This document shows positions 1 to 11,830 of a stretch of DNA of 64,000 bases, piece after piece. Both the position numbers and the translations under genes were made by a program. The stretch is from Stenopsyche tienmushanensis (Eukaryota; Arthropoda; Insecta; Trichoptera; Stenopsychidae). Below the pieces are notes generated by a model. That model was given only the letters and a program-made list of their open reading frames with translations. It was not told the DNA's origin and made no database searches. The stretch lies in the NCBI GenBank assembly GCA_008973525.1, contig WACJ01000525.1, positions 1,488,001 to 1,552,000 of the forward strand, given 5' to 3'. Numbering within the stretch: the first letter of the stretch is position 1; each line of letters begins with the position of its first letter.

Positions 1-547
1 GAGAACTCTGTCTTAACACTATCATGACCGCATCAAAGGATCAGACCATTGAACATATTACTTCAAACAGATGTAGCATCAGTTGTTGCAGATATAAAAA
101 TTCATTCACTCACTGTGATGTTGCAACATATACATCATCGGCCACGAAAGTGTTAAAATAGCTTTATAGAAACGCGAGACACTAATTTATTAAATAAGTA
201 TATTTTAAAGGAGTGAATAAATGCACAATTGCGACACTGAATCGAAATTCTGTCGCAAGAGGCTTGTTAGAAATATCTTTACTATTATCATGATATTAAT
301 ATTAAATGCAGCAAAAATAGTTCAAAACTAATAAATCTGTCAGTGACTTGATGATACTTTTGGAATTTACAAAAATAATATCTCGCTTTGATATTAATTT
401 GCGAGGGTGTACAAAAATGGTGGCCTGTATGATTGCCTGCCATATGAGTAGGACGACAATAATAATTGGTTATAACCATACTTATTATATATATATATAT
501 TGGTTTATAATAATAGGAAACCAATCATGAATTAGCTTAGGTAAGGT
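1..547. other. AT-rich intergenic stretch
   Basis: No convincing gene is visible. The short open frames here lack codon structure or any recognisable motif. A short TA microsatellite lies near 485-500. The LINE relic begins at the right edge. Confidence 0.5.
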
Positions 548-1430
548 ACACACAGGATTCGGTTCTTGGTCCGACACTGTGAAATGCCATGTATGACGAG
601 TTGCTGCAAACGAAACTGCCTGACAAATGCGAGATAGTGGCTTTTGCGGATGACATCGCCATTATGGTCGTCGGGAAAACCTCCGCAGATTTGCAAAGGT
701 CTGCAACTGAAGTTCTTCGGCGGGTAGAGGGGTGGCTGAGGACGGTCCGCTGCCGCTGGCACTGGAGGGCTTCAAGGTGCCATACGTGGACTCACTGAGG
801 TACCTCGGAGTCTGGTTGGACCGCAAGCTCCGGTTTGGGGCTCACATCGAGAAGGCGTTGGTGAAGGCGGGCAAAACTCCTGAACAGCTCGCCAGACTGA
901 TGCCGAACGTCGGGGGATCGAAAACCAGCAGGAGGAAACTCTTGCTGTCAGTGTCCGAGGACGCCGTGCTGGTGATCGCCGGGGCTGCTCTCGTTGACTT
1001 GCTGGCGTTCGAACGGAAAGCTCGGCACGCCGGGGCAAAGAAGCGATGAAGACGACCATGGCGGAATGGCAGTAAAGATGGGATGCTTCAGAGAAGGGCA
1101 GGTGGACTCACACCCTCCTGCGAGGAGTGAAATGAGACATGGACAACTGAGCTACTATCTGAATCAGCTTCTCAGCGGGCACAGTTGCTTCGGAGTCTAC
1201 CTGAAATGGATAGGCAAAGAGGCGACCACAAAGTGTCACCACTGCGGGGCTGAAGCGGATGATGCAGAGCACACGTTGTTTGAATGTGAAGCATGGAAGG
1301 AAGAGCGGAGAGTTCTCCGCGCCTCCGTAGAGCAAGGAAGCATGAGCAAGACTGAGATGATGAACTCTATGCTCAAGAATGGGGAAGAATGGATGGTGAT
1401 CAGGGCAAAGAGAGACGAAACCTCGTAGTA
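548..1430 (+). pseudogene. R1/jockey-type LINE reverse transcriptase, decayed 3' half of ORF2
   Basis: This is the end of a non-LTR retrotransposon polymerase spread over all three plus frames, so it is a dead copy. Near 555-600 a shifted frame resembles the conserved 'GSVLGPTLWN' block. The first clean segment carries the catalytic-site motif FADDIA (the YADD equivalent). At about 790-1010 follow the thumb-region motifs LRYLGVWLD, LARLMPN and VIAGAALVDLLAFERK. At about 1135-1320 lies the C-terminal zinc knuckle region: GHSCFGVYLKWIGK, then CHHC, with later His and Cys in AEHTLFEC. The knuckle arrangement and the 'YLGVWLD' block are typical of R1/jockey-clade elements. The endonuclease and the 5' half of the polymerase are absent. 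The 3' tail follows directly at 1625-1985. Confidence 0.85.
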
Positions 1431-1624
1431 AGGGAAAGGAGGACTCTTGAGTCTGAGTGTCGCGTTTCGCAAATGCTTAACTTGACAAGAGACGAACAAG
1501 GAGAGGTTTTAGTGGGTAACCGAATCTTTAGTCTACTTAGTTCATTTAATTCCGGAATCCCACACTACTTTCGAGGACAGGCTCGGCAGTGTGTTTAAGA
1601 TATTCCCCCTCTTTGCGGAAAAAA

Positions 1625-1985
1625 AGGTAAGGTACACGAGGACGAGACGATATCTTCACTTGGTGTAGGAGCGAATCCGAGATGCACTCAAGCATTGCGT
1701 AGGATTTCATCCTAACCCTGGCAAGGAAAGGAGGAACTGGACTCCCAAGCCCTTCTCAGTAAACCAACAAAGTGTTTCGAGGAAAACTGCTGTCTTTACA
1801 AGCCCCACATACTCCCTATCGAGATGATTGTGAAATCGCATTCGATACGTTCACCCAGGTGACTCGCTGGGTGAGTGTTCTAAATTAAACTCGGAGGTCA
1901 TGCTATCTTCAATATTGAGCGAAAAAGGATATGATGTAGACGAGATGGATGTAAATGGATAATAACGAGTTCCCAATTCTGCAGT
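1625..1985 (+). repeat. 3' tail of the LINE family
   Basis: This stretch is a diverged copy of a tail found again at 19660-20169, 21900-22398, 27738-28140 (reverse) and 5626-5865 (reverse). Shared landmarks include 'GTAGGAGCGAATCCGAGATG' and 'ATATTGAGCGA'. Its position just 3' of the polymerase relic suggests these tails are LINE 3' untranslated regions, with the other copies being 5'-truncated or non-autonomous relatives. That link is inference. Confidence 0.65.
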
Positions 1986-1989
1986 TGAC

Positions 1990-3825
1990 TAATATAATAA
2001 TACTAGAATGTCGATATTGCACTAAAGTTATATTAACACCATAGTAAGAATTTTGTTACAAATTCTTCAAAATGCTTTATACTACATGTTCTATATCAAC
2101 GATACGATATATTGCTGTTCGGCAAAAAGAGAGTTAAATTCAATTGCAAATATCAGTTTTGTCCTGAATTCGTACATCATCACAATATTTTAACTGGTTG
2201 ATTTTAATTTCCCCGTTGATCTTTACACGTAAATCATTGCTTCTGTTTTATCATTCAAAATCATTATTTGAATTAATCAACTCGTTTCGGCCCGTTTGAT
2301 TTTTTGTTAACGTCGATACAAAAAATCATGTAGGATAATCGATCCTGCATACCGATTTAAAAAAATAAATAAATCATATATTGAAATGAGCGATATAAGC
2401 ATGCATTTTAGGCTATATATTTTCTTAATACGATCTCCGCCATAAATATTATTATCACAACATGTTGGATCAACCAAGACTAACAAAGAATATATTTTTT
2501 TGCTACTGGCGATGATTTCGCAAAAATAAAACTAGGTGACAGACGAGATGCAGAAGGCGAATTGCAACATGAGCGGAATTTTATTTAGGAAGCAATGCAA
2601 TAGCAACACTCTGAGCGCGGGGATGAAATTATCTAGATTTTATACTGCTAAGATAACAGTATAAGAGGTGGCTTCCGTGATCGCACAGATAGCCCCGGGT
2701 ACGCATTTATACCCCGAAAATGCCCTAAAAGACGACGGAGTGGCCATATGGCCTGTGGTTCAACCGGTCCACTTCTAAGACCGTTGACATGGCGAATAAA
2801 CGCTTCGAGTTCGAGTAAAATGAAAATCATGTACAACTCTCGACAGGTATTCTACGTTTTGCGCCCCAAACTCAGTTGCGCCCGTGACGGACGCCTGCTT
2901 TGCCATCCCATTGTTACGATCCCGTTAAAAAAAAACGATTTAAAAATGCATTTAATAAACTAAATGCATATATATGTTAAAAGCAGCAAATAATTCAAGG
3001 GATGCAGCTAAACAATGTCAACGCGCTTCTTTAGAACCAGATGGTCCAGATAATTCTCAGTAGTGGATTTAAATACATTTTGCGATCTTCCAGCAGGAAT
3101 AAAATAATACTCTCATCCTGGATAACAGAATGACAAATGATATTTAATTTTGTCGACAATTTCACAGCAATTGAATCACTGACAGAGCGGAGTTTAAATA
3201 TCAAGAGGGGGTTTGAAGCAATTAACGAAGCTAAATATAGAAGTGCAGAGGAACCTCAGGGTTAAAACGAATCAACCATCGATACTTTTAAGGGACAAAC
3301 TTATTGCCATAATTATAATATACCATGCATTTTATACTTATTTCAACACTTTATACACTCCTAAAATGTGCAATATATATCGATATAATTTAATGCATAA
3401 GAATTCGTAATTAAAATAAATAATAATAGCGTACATAAGGTGTTGTTATTGAGACTGGTTTATGCCTTCTTAAACAGAAATTAAGACCAAAAACCGGTCA
3501 CAAGCGAAATATTGTGGAAATAAACAAATTTATTTTAATAGCAATCTTCTTAATTAACAGCAGTTTATAATCAGAATTTAAATTATTTATAGTAGAATTT
3601 ACATTCGAAAATAATAATATCGATTTTCTTTTGTTTTATCGGCTTCGGAAAATTGGCACACATACTTAAAAATGTCAGCCATTTACCACTCGATCGGTCA
3701 GATTTGAATATTTTCTAAATTCATAGCACATTATAAATATATTTCATACGCTCGATTACAAATAAAAATTAGATAATCCCTGTGCGTTTCAATCAAAATA
3801 AACGATCAATATATTGACTTACGTG
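1990..3825. other. intergenic, no gene seen
   Basis: AT-rich DNA with one slightly GC-richer patch at 2665-2810. Short open frames there have no recognisable domain. No RNA gene is recognisable; the 'GGTTCAA' near 2757 is not enough for a tRNA or SINE call. Confidence 0.4.
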
Positions 3826-4445
3826 TTTTGAATCATGATTTATTGTGGTCTTGTACGACTCCTGTTTGCGGTTCGCACTTTGGAAAAAACTCATCGAATT
3901 CGATATTCCACGTCGTATTCGAATCTATTCCGATCGAACGGCACAGATGTCGATATTTCGGCGACGACACTTCCGAAGATTCGATACGCGGGTCGCGACC
4001 ATATCGAAATGAGCGCCTTTTGCGACCAGAAAATTGAGTCCGAAAGGCCTTTTGACATGCGCCTTGGGGCGAAAGCTTCACTTTTACAAATTATGCGGAG
4101 ACATCCCAACGGTACGTCTTCGATTCGGCGTATGCCATGAATGACAAAAGACAAAACTATCGTCGAAAGGACGACCCTATGCGTCAGTTTTGATAGTTGC
4201 CGTTAATCAGTGACATCAACATAATATATGTCAAACGCCAGAAAACATGGCAATGGCCGAAAATCGGACACAACACTGCATCTTGACGCATCACTTTTTA
4301 ACAGAAAATTCAACCGAGAAGCAATGACAACTCGAAAAATCGAGTGCTGGGACGTTCAGCGCCGAGGATCTTCGACGAAGGGACCGATTGAATTTCGGGA
4401 CGTAATACGTCGACATTTGACACATATAAATGTAATGATATTTTA
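3826..4445. other. CpG-containing unassigned region upstream of candidate exon
   Basis: Several overlapping frames stay open on both strands between 3830 and 4154, which reflects base composition more than coding. CpG dinucleotides are frequent. No domain is recognised. It would lie in the first intron of the minus-strand candidate exon at 4534-4621. Confidence 0.3.
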
Positions 4446-4533
4446 AAATGTCCAAAATCGAACGCGACCGAATGGGAGTACGCGTCGAGATGGAGGGGTA
4501 GAGGGCTGAAGGTGAAACGAGGACGAGACTCAC

Positions 4534-4621
4534 CTCCGGAGCGTGGGCTCGGCTGCTCGAGCCGCCCGCCTGACACCACAACACGCGCCATCTTGCCGCG
4601 CAACGCCCCGATCGCATTCAT
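4534..4621 (-). CDS. candidate first coding exon of an unidentified gene
   Basis: On the minus strand an ATG at 4621 opens a short GC-rich reading frame (MNAIGALRGK, then MARVVVSGGRLEQPSPRSG). It ends in a strong splice donor, G|GTGAGT, at 4534/4533, leaving phase 1. A second in-frame ATG at 4591 is also possible. The exon is sharply GC- and CpG-richer than its AT-rich surroundings, as first exons of insect genes often are. I do not recognise the peptide. The remaining exons would lie at lower coordinates, possibly outside the window. No matching downstream exon was found, so this could also be a chance open frame with a chance donor. Confidence 0.3.
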
Positions 4622-4624
4622 GCC

Positions 4625-5425
4625 ACACTACAATATCGACGCGACGACGAACGGCAAAATATTTCATCGAAAAATAACATAAACAACACCAATAAAAAAA
4701 TATCAATCAAATAAAATAACGCATGATTTTATAAAAATAAAATTAATCTAAACAACATTTTTTTAACGATGCTCAGTAATTTAATATCTAAATAAATCGA
4801 TTTTATATATATATTTATATGTATTGTTATTGAATGAATGCTTCATTATCATACAAAATCCTCTGATTGACATTGAATATGTGCCGTTATGACCGTTTTA
4901 TTTTAAAAATATTTTTGTTAAATAAAGGCGACATCTTTTTAAGATTTATATAATAATGATAGATTTTTATAAAAAAAAGGTTTGAAGCTGAGCTAGATAT
5001 TTTAAAAATATTTGCCTATATTTTCAAACAATAGGTGATATTTAAAATAATATTCCGTGATATAGATGGGGTTTAAAACAACCCTATGAATATAGTTTGA
5101 CACAGTTCCATCATAGTAAAAAATCAAGTATGATGACTCTGTTTTGAGATGTTTTATATAAAATATTTAAGAAGTTGTTTTATAGAGATGATTTGTACTC
5201 AAAAAACAACAATCGTTAGATTCAAAATACATGCTTTCGTTTCATATGATCTCGTCATTATTTTGGCGATTGATACAACATGTGCTTCATAGATACAACA
5301 CGTGTGCCATGTGAAAATTTTACGGAGCCAGAGACGCAATAAAATAAAGACAACAATATTTTCGACCGATTGTAAAATGTATTCAACTCACCCGATCATT
5401 CTTTTTCGGACAACTTCGTTTTGTA
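4625..5425. other. AT-rich intergenic stretch
   Basis: Very AT-rich with long A/T runs. No open frame or repeat family was recognised. Confidence 0.5.
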
Positions 5426-5429
5426 ATGA

Positions 5430-5625
5430 GAGTTCGTAATCGTTCTGTAGACATGTTCAGATATGGCGTCCGATTGCGAGGCGCTCATTCGTCATATCAG
5501 CGGTCCGAAAAGCGGACCGTTTGGACACACAGATCTTGTTGCTACTCCGTCCTCTTTTAAGACTTTTTGCGGCATTTTCTATGATCTGTACGATCATGGA
5601 AGCTCCCTCAGAGGCTAATTTACAT
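5430..5625 (+). repeat. dispersed repeat with GGTCCG hairpin, copy 1
   Basis: About 190 bp that recurs at 35840-36027 in the same orientation with roughly 85-90% identity by eye. Both copies contain the small hairpin GGTCCGAAAAG-CGGACC or a derivative of it, and the phrase 'ATGATCTGTACGATCATG'. The class is unknown. In this copy it runs straight into a reverse LINE tail. Confidence 0.65.
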
Positions 5626-5865
5626 AGGTGGCTCACACCAAATGAGTTGACATCAACTGAGGGTGTCTCCCCGTCCACGTGCAACTTACTCAAGCGAATT
5701 CGAGACTGATTGGCTTCCTATTTCAGGTTGACCCTCTCAGTTCAGTGATCAAAGCGATAGAAGTCAACAGAAGACAATGCTGTTAACGTTGCAAAGTGAA
5801 GTTCTTCATATGCCTCTCCTCGAGACCGTCTATTTGATGTTCTTCTTGTCCTTGTTCTGTTCTTA
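5626..5865 (-). repeat. reverse-oriented LINE 3' tail fragment
   Basis: The reverse complement matches the 21780-21985 stretch of the 18.7-22.4 kb insertion, including 'CAGTCTCGAATTCGCT' and 'GACGGGGAGACACCCTCAG'. Confidence 0.65.
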
Positions 5866-5869
5866 AAGT

Positions 5870-7345
5870 TTTTTGGTTCCGAAATGGTAAGGTTCATCAT
5901 GCTTCATATTTTTGGGTAGGGTCAACAATATAAAGACAATAAAACAATAGCTAGGATAATGCTCTATATAGATTCTTTGAATTTTACTTCTTTGGATTAT
6001 TATTTATTGAGACCTTTGAAACACACATTAAATTCAAAATCGGTAATGTATAAAATAATGAATTGCAACAGAGATGGGAAATTATATTTTGATACTTAAA
6101 TATTGTTCTATAAAATAATTCAATTATCAATCAATCAAAGTTGACATATTTTTGCTATGAATATGCTTTTTAGAAAACACAATGGACGGTGCTTTTCATA
6201 TTTGCGTGTCGTGAAAGTCAGTTGCACCACAATGGTAAAAATAATAAAGACGGACGCTTTTGAGGTCTTTTCTCTTTATTTTGGCCACATCTGAACAGGA
6301 AGTCTTAGTGAAAAAGGTATACGACTTCCGCTCACCTACAAAAGAGACCATCCTTCAAAGGATTTTAGTTTTTACCTGGATATTTTCTTACGCCAATGCC
6401 GCGGCAGTTGCTCCCAACTCGTCGCAAGGACGGCCTCAAAAATACAATAACATCAATATTCAACCCAAACCAAATAATTTTTTTCGCATTTTTACAACGC
6501 TCATTTTGCAGATTTGTATAGAAATATCAATTCGTATCTATTGGTTAGCATCAATTTAGCTGATGAGTCCATCGTGATATTCGCTTGGATGATCTACAAA
6601 CAAAGCGCATAGCTCATGCCGTTTTCGACATTGAGCATTTGAGAAGATGACATGGATGTGACCCTATTCCTTGGATAAATATTGATGAGTTCTCAATCCT
6701 CCAGTAGGCTGCGTATAGCTATACTATGATATAAGCTTATACTAACTGAAATCGAAAATTAAACATATCTCCGTAGTACAAAGGGTAGGTACGATTTGAG
6801 TCTAGACTGTTGTGGCACAATCACATCGTCGTCGGTGACGCGTCGAATCATTAATCTGACGTGGATAATACGATGTGAATCACATCAGCATTGTATTTCA
6901 ATCAAACCTAGCGACAAGTAGGATTCTTATTATTAGTATATGCTGATAAACGTATCAAGACCTCTTATATAACGATATAATACATCAAGATATACGATGT
7001 AATAGAAAATTGGATGGTAGTTTACATCAATGTAAGATGATAAAACTCTGGTTTTCTCAATAATACGAGAGGCAGCAACCGAAATTTAGTACCCATTTCT
7101 TCAAAGCTAATTTTTGTTCCAGTCCAATGTAAAGCCATTAATTTAAAATCTACAAAACCGCTGTCTGCTTTCTGTCTGCTTTTTTTGTTTATAAAAAAAA
7201 TTACGTTGATTATTGTTTAATGTCTTTCGAGATCGACCTCAAAACTTGCATTCTTACCTTGTGAACGACGAGAGTGTTAAAAAGAACATAGGCATCCTTA
7301 TACGACTTTATTAGCCCCTAAAGGAGTACTATGCCAGGGCTTGGG
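5870..7345. other. intergenic, no gene seen
   Basis: AT-rich sequence. One open frame at 6260-6559 has no recognisable domain and no supporting splice sites. I see no repeat family here. Confidence 0.4.
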
Positions 7346-7349
7346 ACCC

Positions 7350-7590
7350 CCTCCTCCACTATTCAGAAAGAGCACTCTTGTAAATTGACAGCAGACTCGG
7401 AGACAGACAGAGACAGAGAGAGAACGTAGCGCAGTTCGGGAGAGAGAGACGGAGAGCTTCTCCGCATACATGGCACGATTGTATAGATCGTTAGCCCAAA
7501 TTTATCGATTAATATTGATTTGGATTTCAAGCTTGTTATTTGTTTACGCAAATAAATTATCGAATATTTTGTGCTATCGACATTGTTTAT
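7350..7590 (+). mobile_element. TTAA/piggyBac-type MITE, partial copy
   Basis: This copy matches the 5' half of the MITE family seen complete at 18401-18715 plus 22400-22481. Landmarks are the 'GAGACAGACAGAGACAGAGA' purine tract, 'TTGTATAGATCGTTA', 'CCCAAATTTATCGA' and 'TTTTGTGCTATCGACA'. Neither TTAA end is preserved. Confidence 0.7.
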
Positions 7591-7904
7591 TTGTTCGTCG
7601 CTGCTTGTTGAATGAGTCTTTTTCTGATTATCATTTCCTTCTAAAGCAGGAGCAAATAAATCGATCTCTTGTGTATTGTTTATGCAAAAAAATTATGTGG
7701 TCTTGTATGCTACCAACAGTGCTTATTTACAATTGGCTCTGCCTCGAAGTCCACTTTCGATACAAGGTGACTTGATTGAAGTAGTGCAATTTTCAAAGCA
7801 TTACAAGAATTAGCATTGTGGGAAAAATTACATAAATAATGTTGCTGTTTTCCGTACTATAAGCTAGGAATATTGTTTAAAAGGTCTTGCTTTTTATTTG
7901 GCCT

Positions 7905-8539
7905 CTCTTTGGATAGTGAGTTAATTTCAAATCATCATAAACTTAGACGCTATATTCGTATGTCTACCACTTTGTATGTCCGCCACTTATAATCCGTATA
8001 AATTCACTTATTTGTCAGGACTGTCGCAGCGTGTATGAAGCTTGTATTTAAATAAATAAACACCGTCGATAGCACACAGTATTCGATAATTTCTTCAAGT
8101 AAACATAAACAATACTCTCTGTTTCTCTCCAAATTCAACGTGCAAGGCACTCTCCATCGATGTTTGTCAATTTGCAATTTAAATTTTCTAACGCGTTCCT
8201 ACGGACATACAAACGATGCATTTAGGCTTTCATTACATTTTTTTAAGACTAACGTGACTTGTTTATTCGCAGCTTCAAATGCTGAAATCTTGATGTGAAC
8301 AGCATCTTTAATCGCGAAGTTAACCTTGTTTTAATTTCGGGCATCCTTTTGCGCGTATTTATCCAAATGCCGCGTAAATTTATTCACATGCCGCATGAGC
8401 ATACGGGACGTTTACACTTGAAATCGATTCATTATATCATTATTAGTCGATAAATTTGGGTTAACGAACCATACAATCTCTATTTCTGAGTCACTGGAAT
8501 TCTAACACAACATTGTGTCTTACTTCTTTAAGGGGTTAA
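7905..8539 (-). mobile_element. TTAA/piggyBac-type MITE, reverse, with internal insertion
   Basis: Reverse copy of the MITE family. It begins near 'TAGTGAGTTAATTT' and ends 'CTTCTTTAAGGGG' + TTAA (8536-8539), the 5' terminus of the family. It is about twice the usual length, because roughly 300 bp of extra sequence (8108-8412) interrupts the middle. That segment is shared with 13985-14281. Confidence 0.8.
8108..8412. repeat. segment X, copy 1 (inside MITE)
   Basis: A roughly 300 bp block nearly identical to 13985-14281; I count only a handful of mismatches. Its first 30-40 bp are MITE sequence. The rest ('CATCGATGTTTGTCAATT' to 'CATGAGCATACGGGACG') occurs in no other MITE copy here. No transposase coding is seen. 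Confidence 0.75.
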
Positions 8540-10500
8540 GAATTGGTGATAAAACGTTTAATTGATCAGATGGTGGCAATTCTTCACCATGACATAAATA
8601 TTCGAACTAAAATTATATCGAATGGGCCAAATCAAAGCTCTGTTATTATTATAACATAGCGTATATTTTTTGCACAAAAGCCTTTTTATGCTTCTCTAAA
8701 TGTTTATACTTTTTTTAGTGTATTGTTGGAAACCTCTTTGGGTTGGACGAACGTTTACGAGGGATGTCATCATTGGTATTTCCTGTTTAGCAACCAATCC
8801 GCCCCTTTGTGCTTCCTGCTAGCCAAATCAATTAAACTCACAGTTAGCTTATAATAGGCATAGACATAATACTATTTTTTTCCCTTTTCCTGCTTTTTTT
8901 TCACTTGTGTTTGCCTATATATTTATTTCATTTAAACAACCTTGCCGAAATATGTCGGTCAGCAACGTCATGTAATTGCCACAGGAAAATTTAATTTCTA
9001 AAGATATGGATCAAAAGATATTTATAACAATTCATGACATCGATGCACTTTGCAAATACAAATCTGCCGCATCAATTTCCATCCATTTGATCGCATCAAG
9101 TATCAATTTCCACGATAATTGGATAGCAAAATTGATGCGTAAATTTAATATATTACGCCATGAAATTATACATAATTAATTAATCTGCACTAAATCGTTT
9201 ATGGAAAATGTTAAATGACGGTAATTAACAGCCGGAGGTCTTGCAATGAGGAGCTTCCTGTATATATTGGCGCATAATAAGCACTGCTGTATTCTTAACA
9301 TATGCCGCAGTTTCCTGTCTAAAATCCTTAAACTGATAATAGAACAGTATGTACATGGATCCTGCATCCGTCATCTGTCATAAGGCTCTTCCATTTGGGA
9401 TTTCCTGTGGCCTAAGTTGTAAAATATACGACAGCGCCTCTCAAACATTTGAATTTTGGTTTAAAACTTCTAAAGTGTTGTTTTGGTGGGTTAGATTCTG
9501 GACTTTTAATATAATGTTTCGAATGCAATTTGGGAGATCGAAAATATTAATATTTTTAATTGATGCTGATTTCCTGGATCTGGAAAGTAAATATTGATGC
9601 GATTAATAATGTCGTATAAGGATGCATATGTTCTTATTAACACTTTCGTCGCTCACAAGGTAGGATTGAAAGTTTCGAGGTCGATGTCGAATTATAGAAA
9701 GACGTTCGTAAGGTTAACATTTGTAAGTTGTTATAGAACTACTTAATAGTGAGATGTTGGATTCACTTTTCGGAAACTGTCTAAGATTTGACTGCACTTG
9801 TCCCAGAATCTTCATTCGATTGAAAAGCATACTTTTTCTGCAAACTTATCAGTATTTTTTTATATTGAAATCAAAAAATTGCGGGAACTTCTGGTAAGAG
9901 AAGGGTTGTGGTGAGAAAATGCTAGGCCCGACAATGAAAAAAAAAATCGCAGGGCAAATCTATTAGAAGGTTACAAAAAAAAAGAGATAAATTCTCGATC
10001 GCCAGGAAGTGAAAAAAATATGTAAAAAGGTCTCAACATATTATCCTAATTGTCCAAAATCTATAATAAATTGTTTTAATGAATACCATGCTACATAATA
10101 TAATGTTTAATTTAATTTTAAACATAATTGTATGTCTTTATATGTTATATATTTTTTTATATTTGCATGTGCTAATTTTATTAAATAGGAATGAAATAAC
10201 TTGTTAAATCTTATTTAAGAGGAGGAAGAAAACGTCCACCAAAATTACACGACGCGGCCACCGCGGGGGAACGGTCGTCGCGCATATCTGGTAGACGCAG
10301 CGACGAACGAGTTAAAATGATATCTTAATTTAACTTTTGTAACTTTTTGTAACAAAAAACCATACTTAAAAACCAAATTTTGTTTTAATACATTGACATG
10401 TTAAAATATTAGGATATTTTGGAAAATTTAAGTTTTTTATCCAATTATTTGGATTGGATTATTATTGACAAATAATCCAATGATATAACGAATGAGGAAT
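8540..10500. other. intergenic, no gene seen
   Basis: AT-rich. A short CpG-dense patch near 10245-10310 stands out, but it carries no recognised domain. Open frames at 8976-9179 and 9349-9597 look like chance. Confidence 0.4.
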
Positions 10501-10573
10501 CCAATTCCGAGCCAAAATGTCGATCCTGGGATTTCAGGATTGCATTAGATCATCCCGGGTTCAGTCCCGGGAT

Positions 10574-10963
10574 CAGTGGCGTAGCTACCAAGGGGCTAGG
10601 CGGGGCAGTGCCCCGGGGCCCTCAAGCTCAGGGGGGCCTCGAATCCTTACCAGAAATCTCGATCGAACTGAACTTTTGGAAATTTCTCCCATTTTCAAAA
10701 TAAATTTGACAAGTTGCAACCCCACTTTAATCATGACAACTCAGTTGAGAGAAATTCATAAGTTATGCCTAGGGAATTCCCCTAAATTCTTTCTGTAGGT
10801 TGGCAGTGTTGTCAATCACAAAAAAGAGCTTAAATAGCTTAGCATTTTTAAAGTATTTGTATATTTCATATTTATATTTGATAAAACCTAATCAGTTTAC
10901 ATAGCAGTGGGGCCCCATTTTTTAATTTGCCCCAGGGCCCTTGGTTACCTAGCTACGCCACTG
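10574..10963. mobile_element. hAT-type MITE with perfect 8-bp target duplication
   Basis: The 390-bp element starts CAGTGGCGTAGCTACC and ends with the near-exact inverse, GTTACCTAGCTACGCCACTG. It is flanked on both sides by CCCGGGAT (10566-10573 and 10964-10971). An 8-bp duplication and CAG...CTG ends are hallmarks of the hAT superfamily. GC-rich subterminal blocks ('GGGCAGTGCCCCGGGGCCC' and its counterpart near 10908-10943) extend the inverted repeat. It has no transposase. The open frame across its left end is not a gene. Confidence 0.9.
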
Positions 10964-10999
10964 CCCGGGATCCCGGAACTGAACATCAAATATCCTCTA

Positions 11000-11302
11000 T
11001 TAACCCTTTGAGTAGTGAGCTAATTATAAATCATCACAAACTTAGATGCTGTATTTGTATGTCCGCTACTTATCATCCGTAAAAATCCACTTATCTGTTA
11101 GGACCGTCGCAGCGTGTATGAAGCTTGTACATAAATAAATAAAGACTGTCGATAACACACAGTATTCCGTAATTTCTTCAAATAAACATAAACAATACAC
11201 TTGAAATCGATTCATTATGTCATTCACAACACTCTGCTTGTCTCCGAGCTCAATTAAGAATGCTTTTTATTAGGCATTGGCACAGCATTTTGTCTTACCG
11301 AG
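11000..11302 (-). mobile_element. TTAA/piggyBac-type MITE, reverse
   Basis: It starts TTAACCCTTTGAGTAGTGAG at 11000, the 3' terminus of the family, and runs through the shared middle ('CGTCGCAGCGTGTATGAAGC', 'CACTTGAAATCGATTCATTA') to 'GGCACAGCATTTTGTCTTAC'. The 5' TTAA end has been lost where hAT-related sequence begins. Confidence 0.85.
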
Positions 11303-11830
11303 GGAATCCAATCCCGAGCCAAAATTTCGATCCCGGGACTTCCCGGTTCAGTCAGGAATTTTCAATAATTTAAGAAATTACATTGATAAATTTGATCAAA
11401 AATTACTAGTCTATATCTGATTTTGGTAGCCAGGCAACCTGCTGCTGAAAATGCACCTTCAGCCTCCACACTCGTTGCAGGTATCATCATCAGATATTTA
11501 AACGCTAGTTCGAGTTGACGATCGCGTGAGCCCCCATTTTCGTATAACACCATCAATGTGACTGATAAAATTCCTTTCTGCTGAGACACAGACTAAAACT
11601 CGCAATACTCCCGATTTCCCGACAAATTATTTATTTCCGTCGCCGCAGATGAATACTTATATACTATAATACATTGATGCGATTCGTAATTATATTACGG
11701 AGGAATACAAAAATTCTGAAGGCCGTATCTATTATATTTCATATCGATATTCCCATTATTAGAGTCGAGGTGTAGTAAATACATCACCGGTAGGGAGAGC
11801 TTAATATAACAATTTGAAAGCAAGAAGCAT
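11303..11830 (-). mobile_element. internally deleted hAT element with transposase C-terminus (copy A)
   Basis: On the minus strand, 11589-11362 encodes a peptide with IPATSVEAEGAFSAAGCLAT followed by KIRYRL. This matches the conserved C-terminal dimerisation block of hAT transposases (P-A-T-S-x-x-x-E-R-x-F-S-x-A-G). The usual Arg after Glu is Gly here. The coding scrap is fused directly to terminal non-coding sequence shared with copies at 16183, 28141 and 33040. The catalytic core is missing, so the element is non-autonomous. Confidence 0.75.

Noticed and set aside
2665..2815. Possible tRNA-like or SINE head
   Set aside because: A GGTTCAA motif is present, but no A box, cloverleaf or second copy was found.
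10517..10798. 93-residue plus-strand frame
   Set aside because: It runs across the left end of a hAT MITE and its flank, and has no domain.
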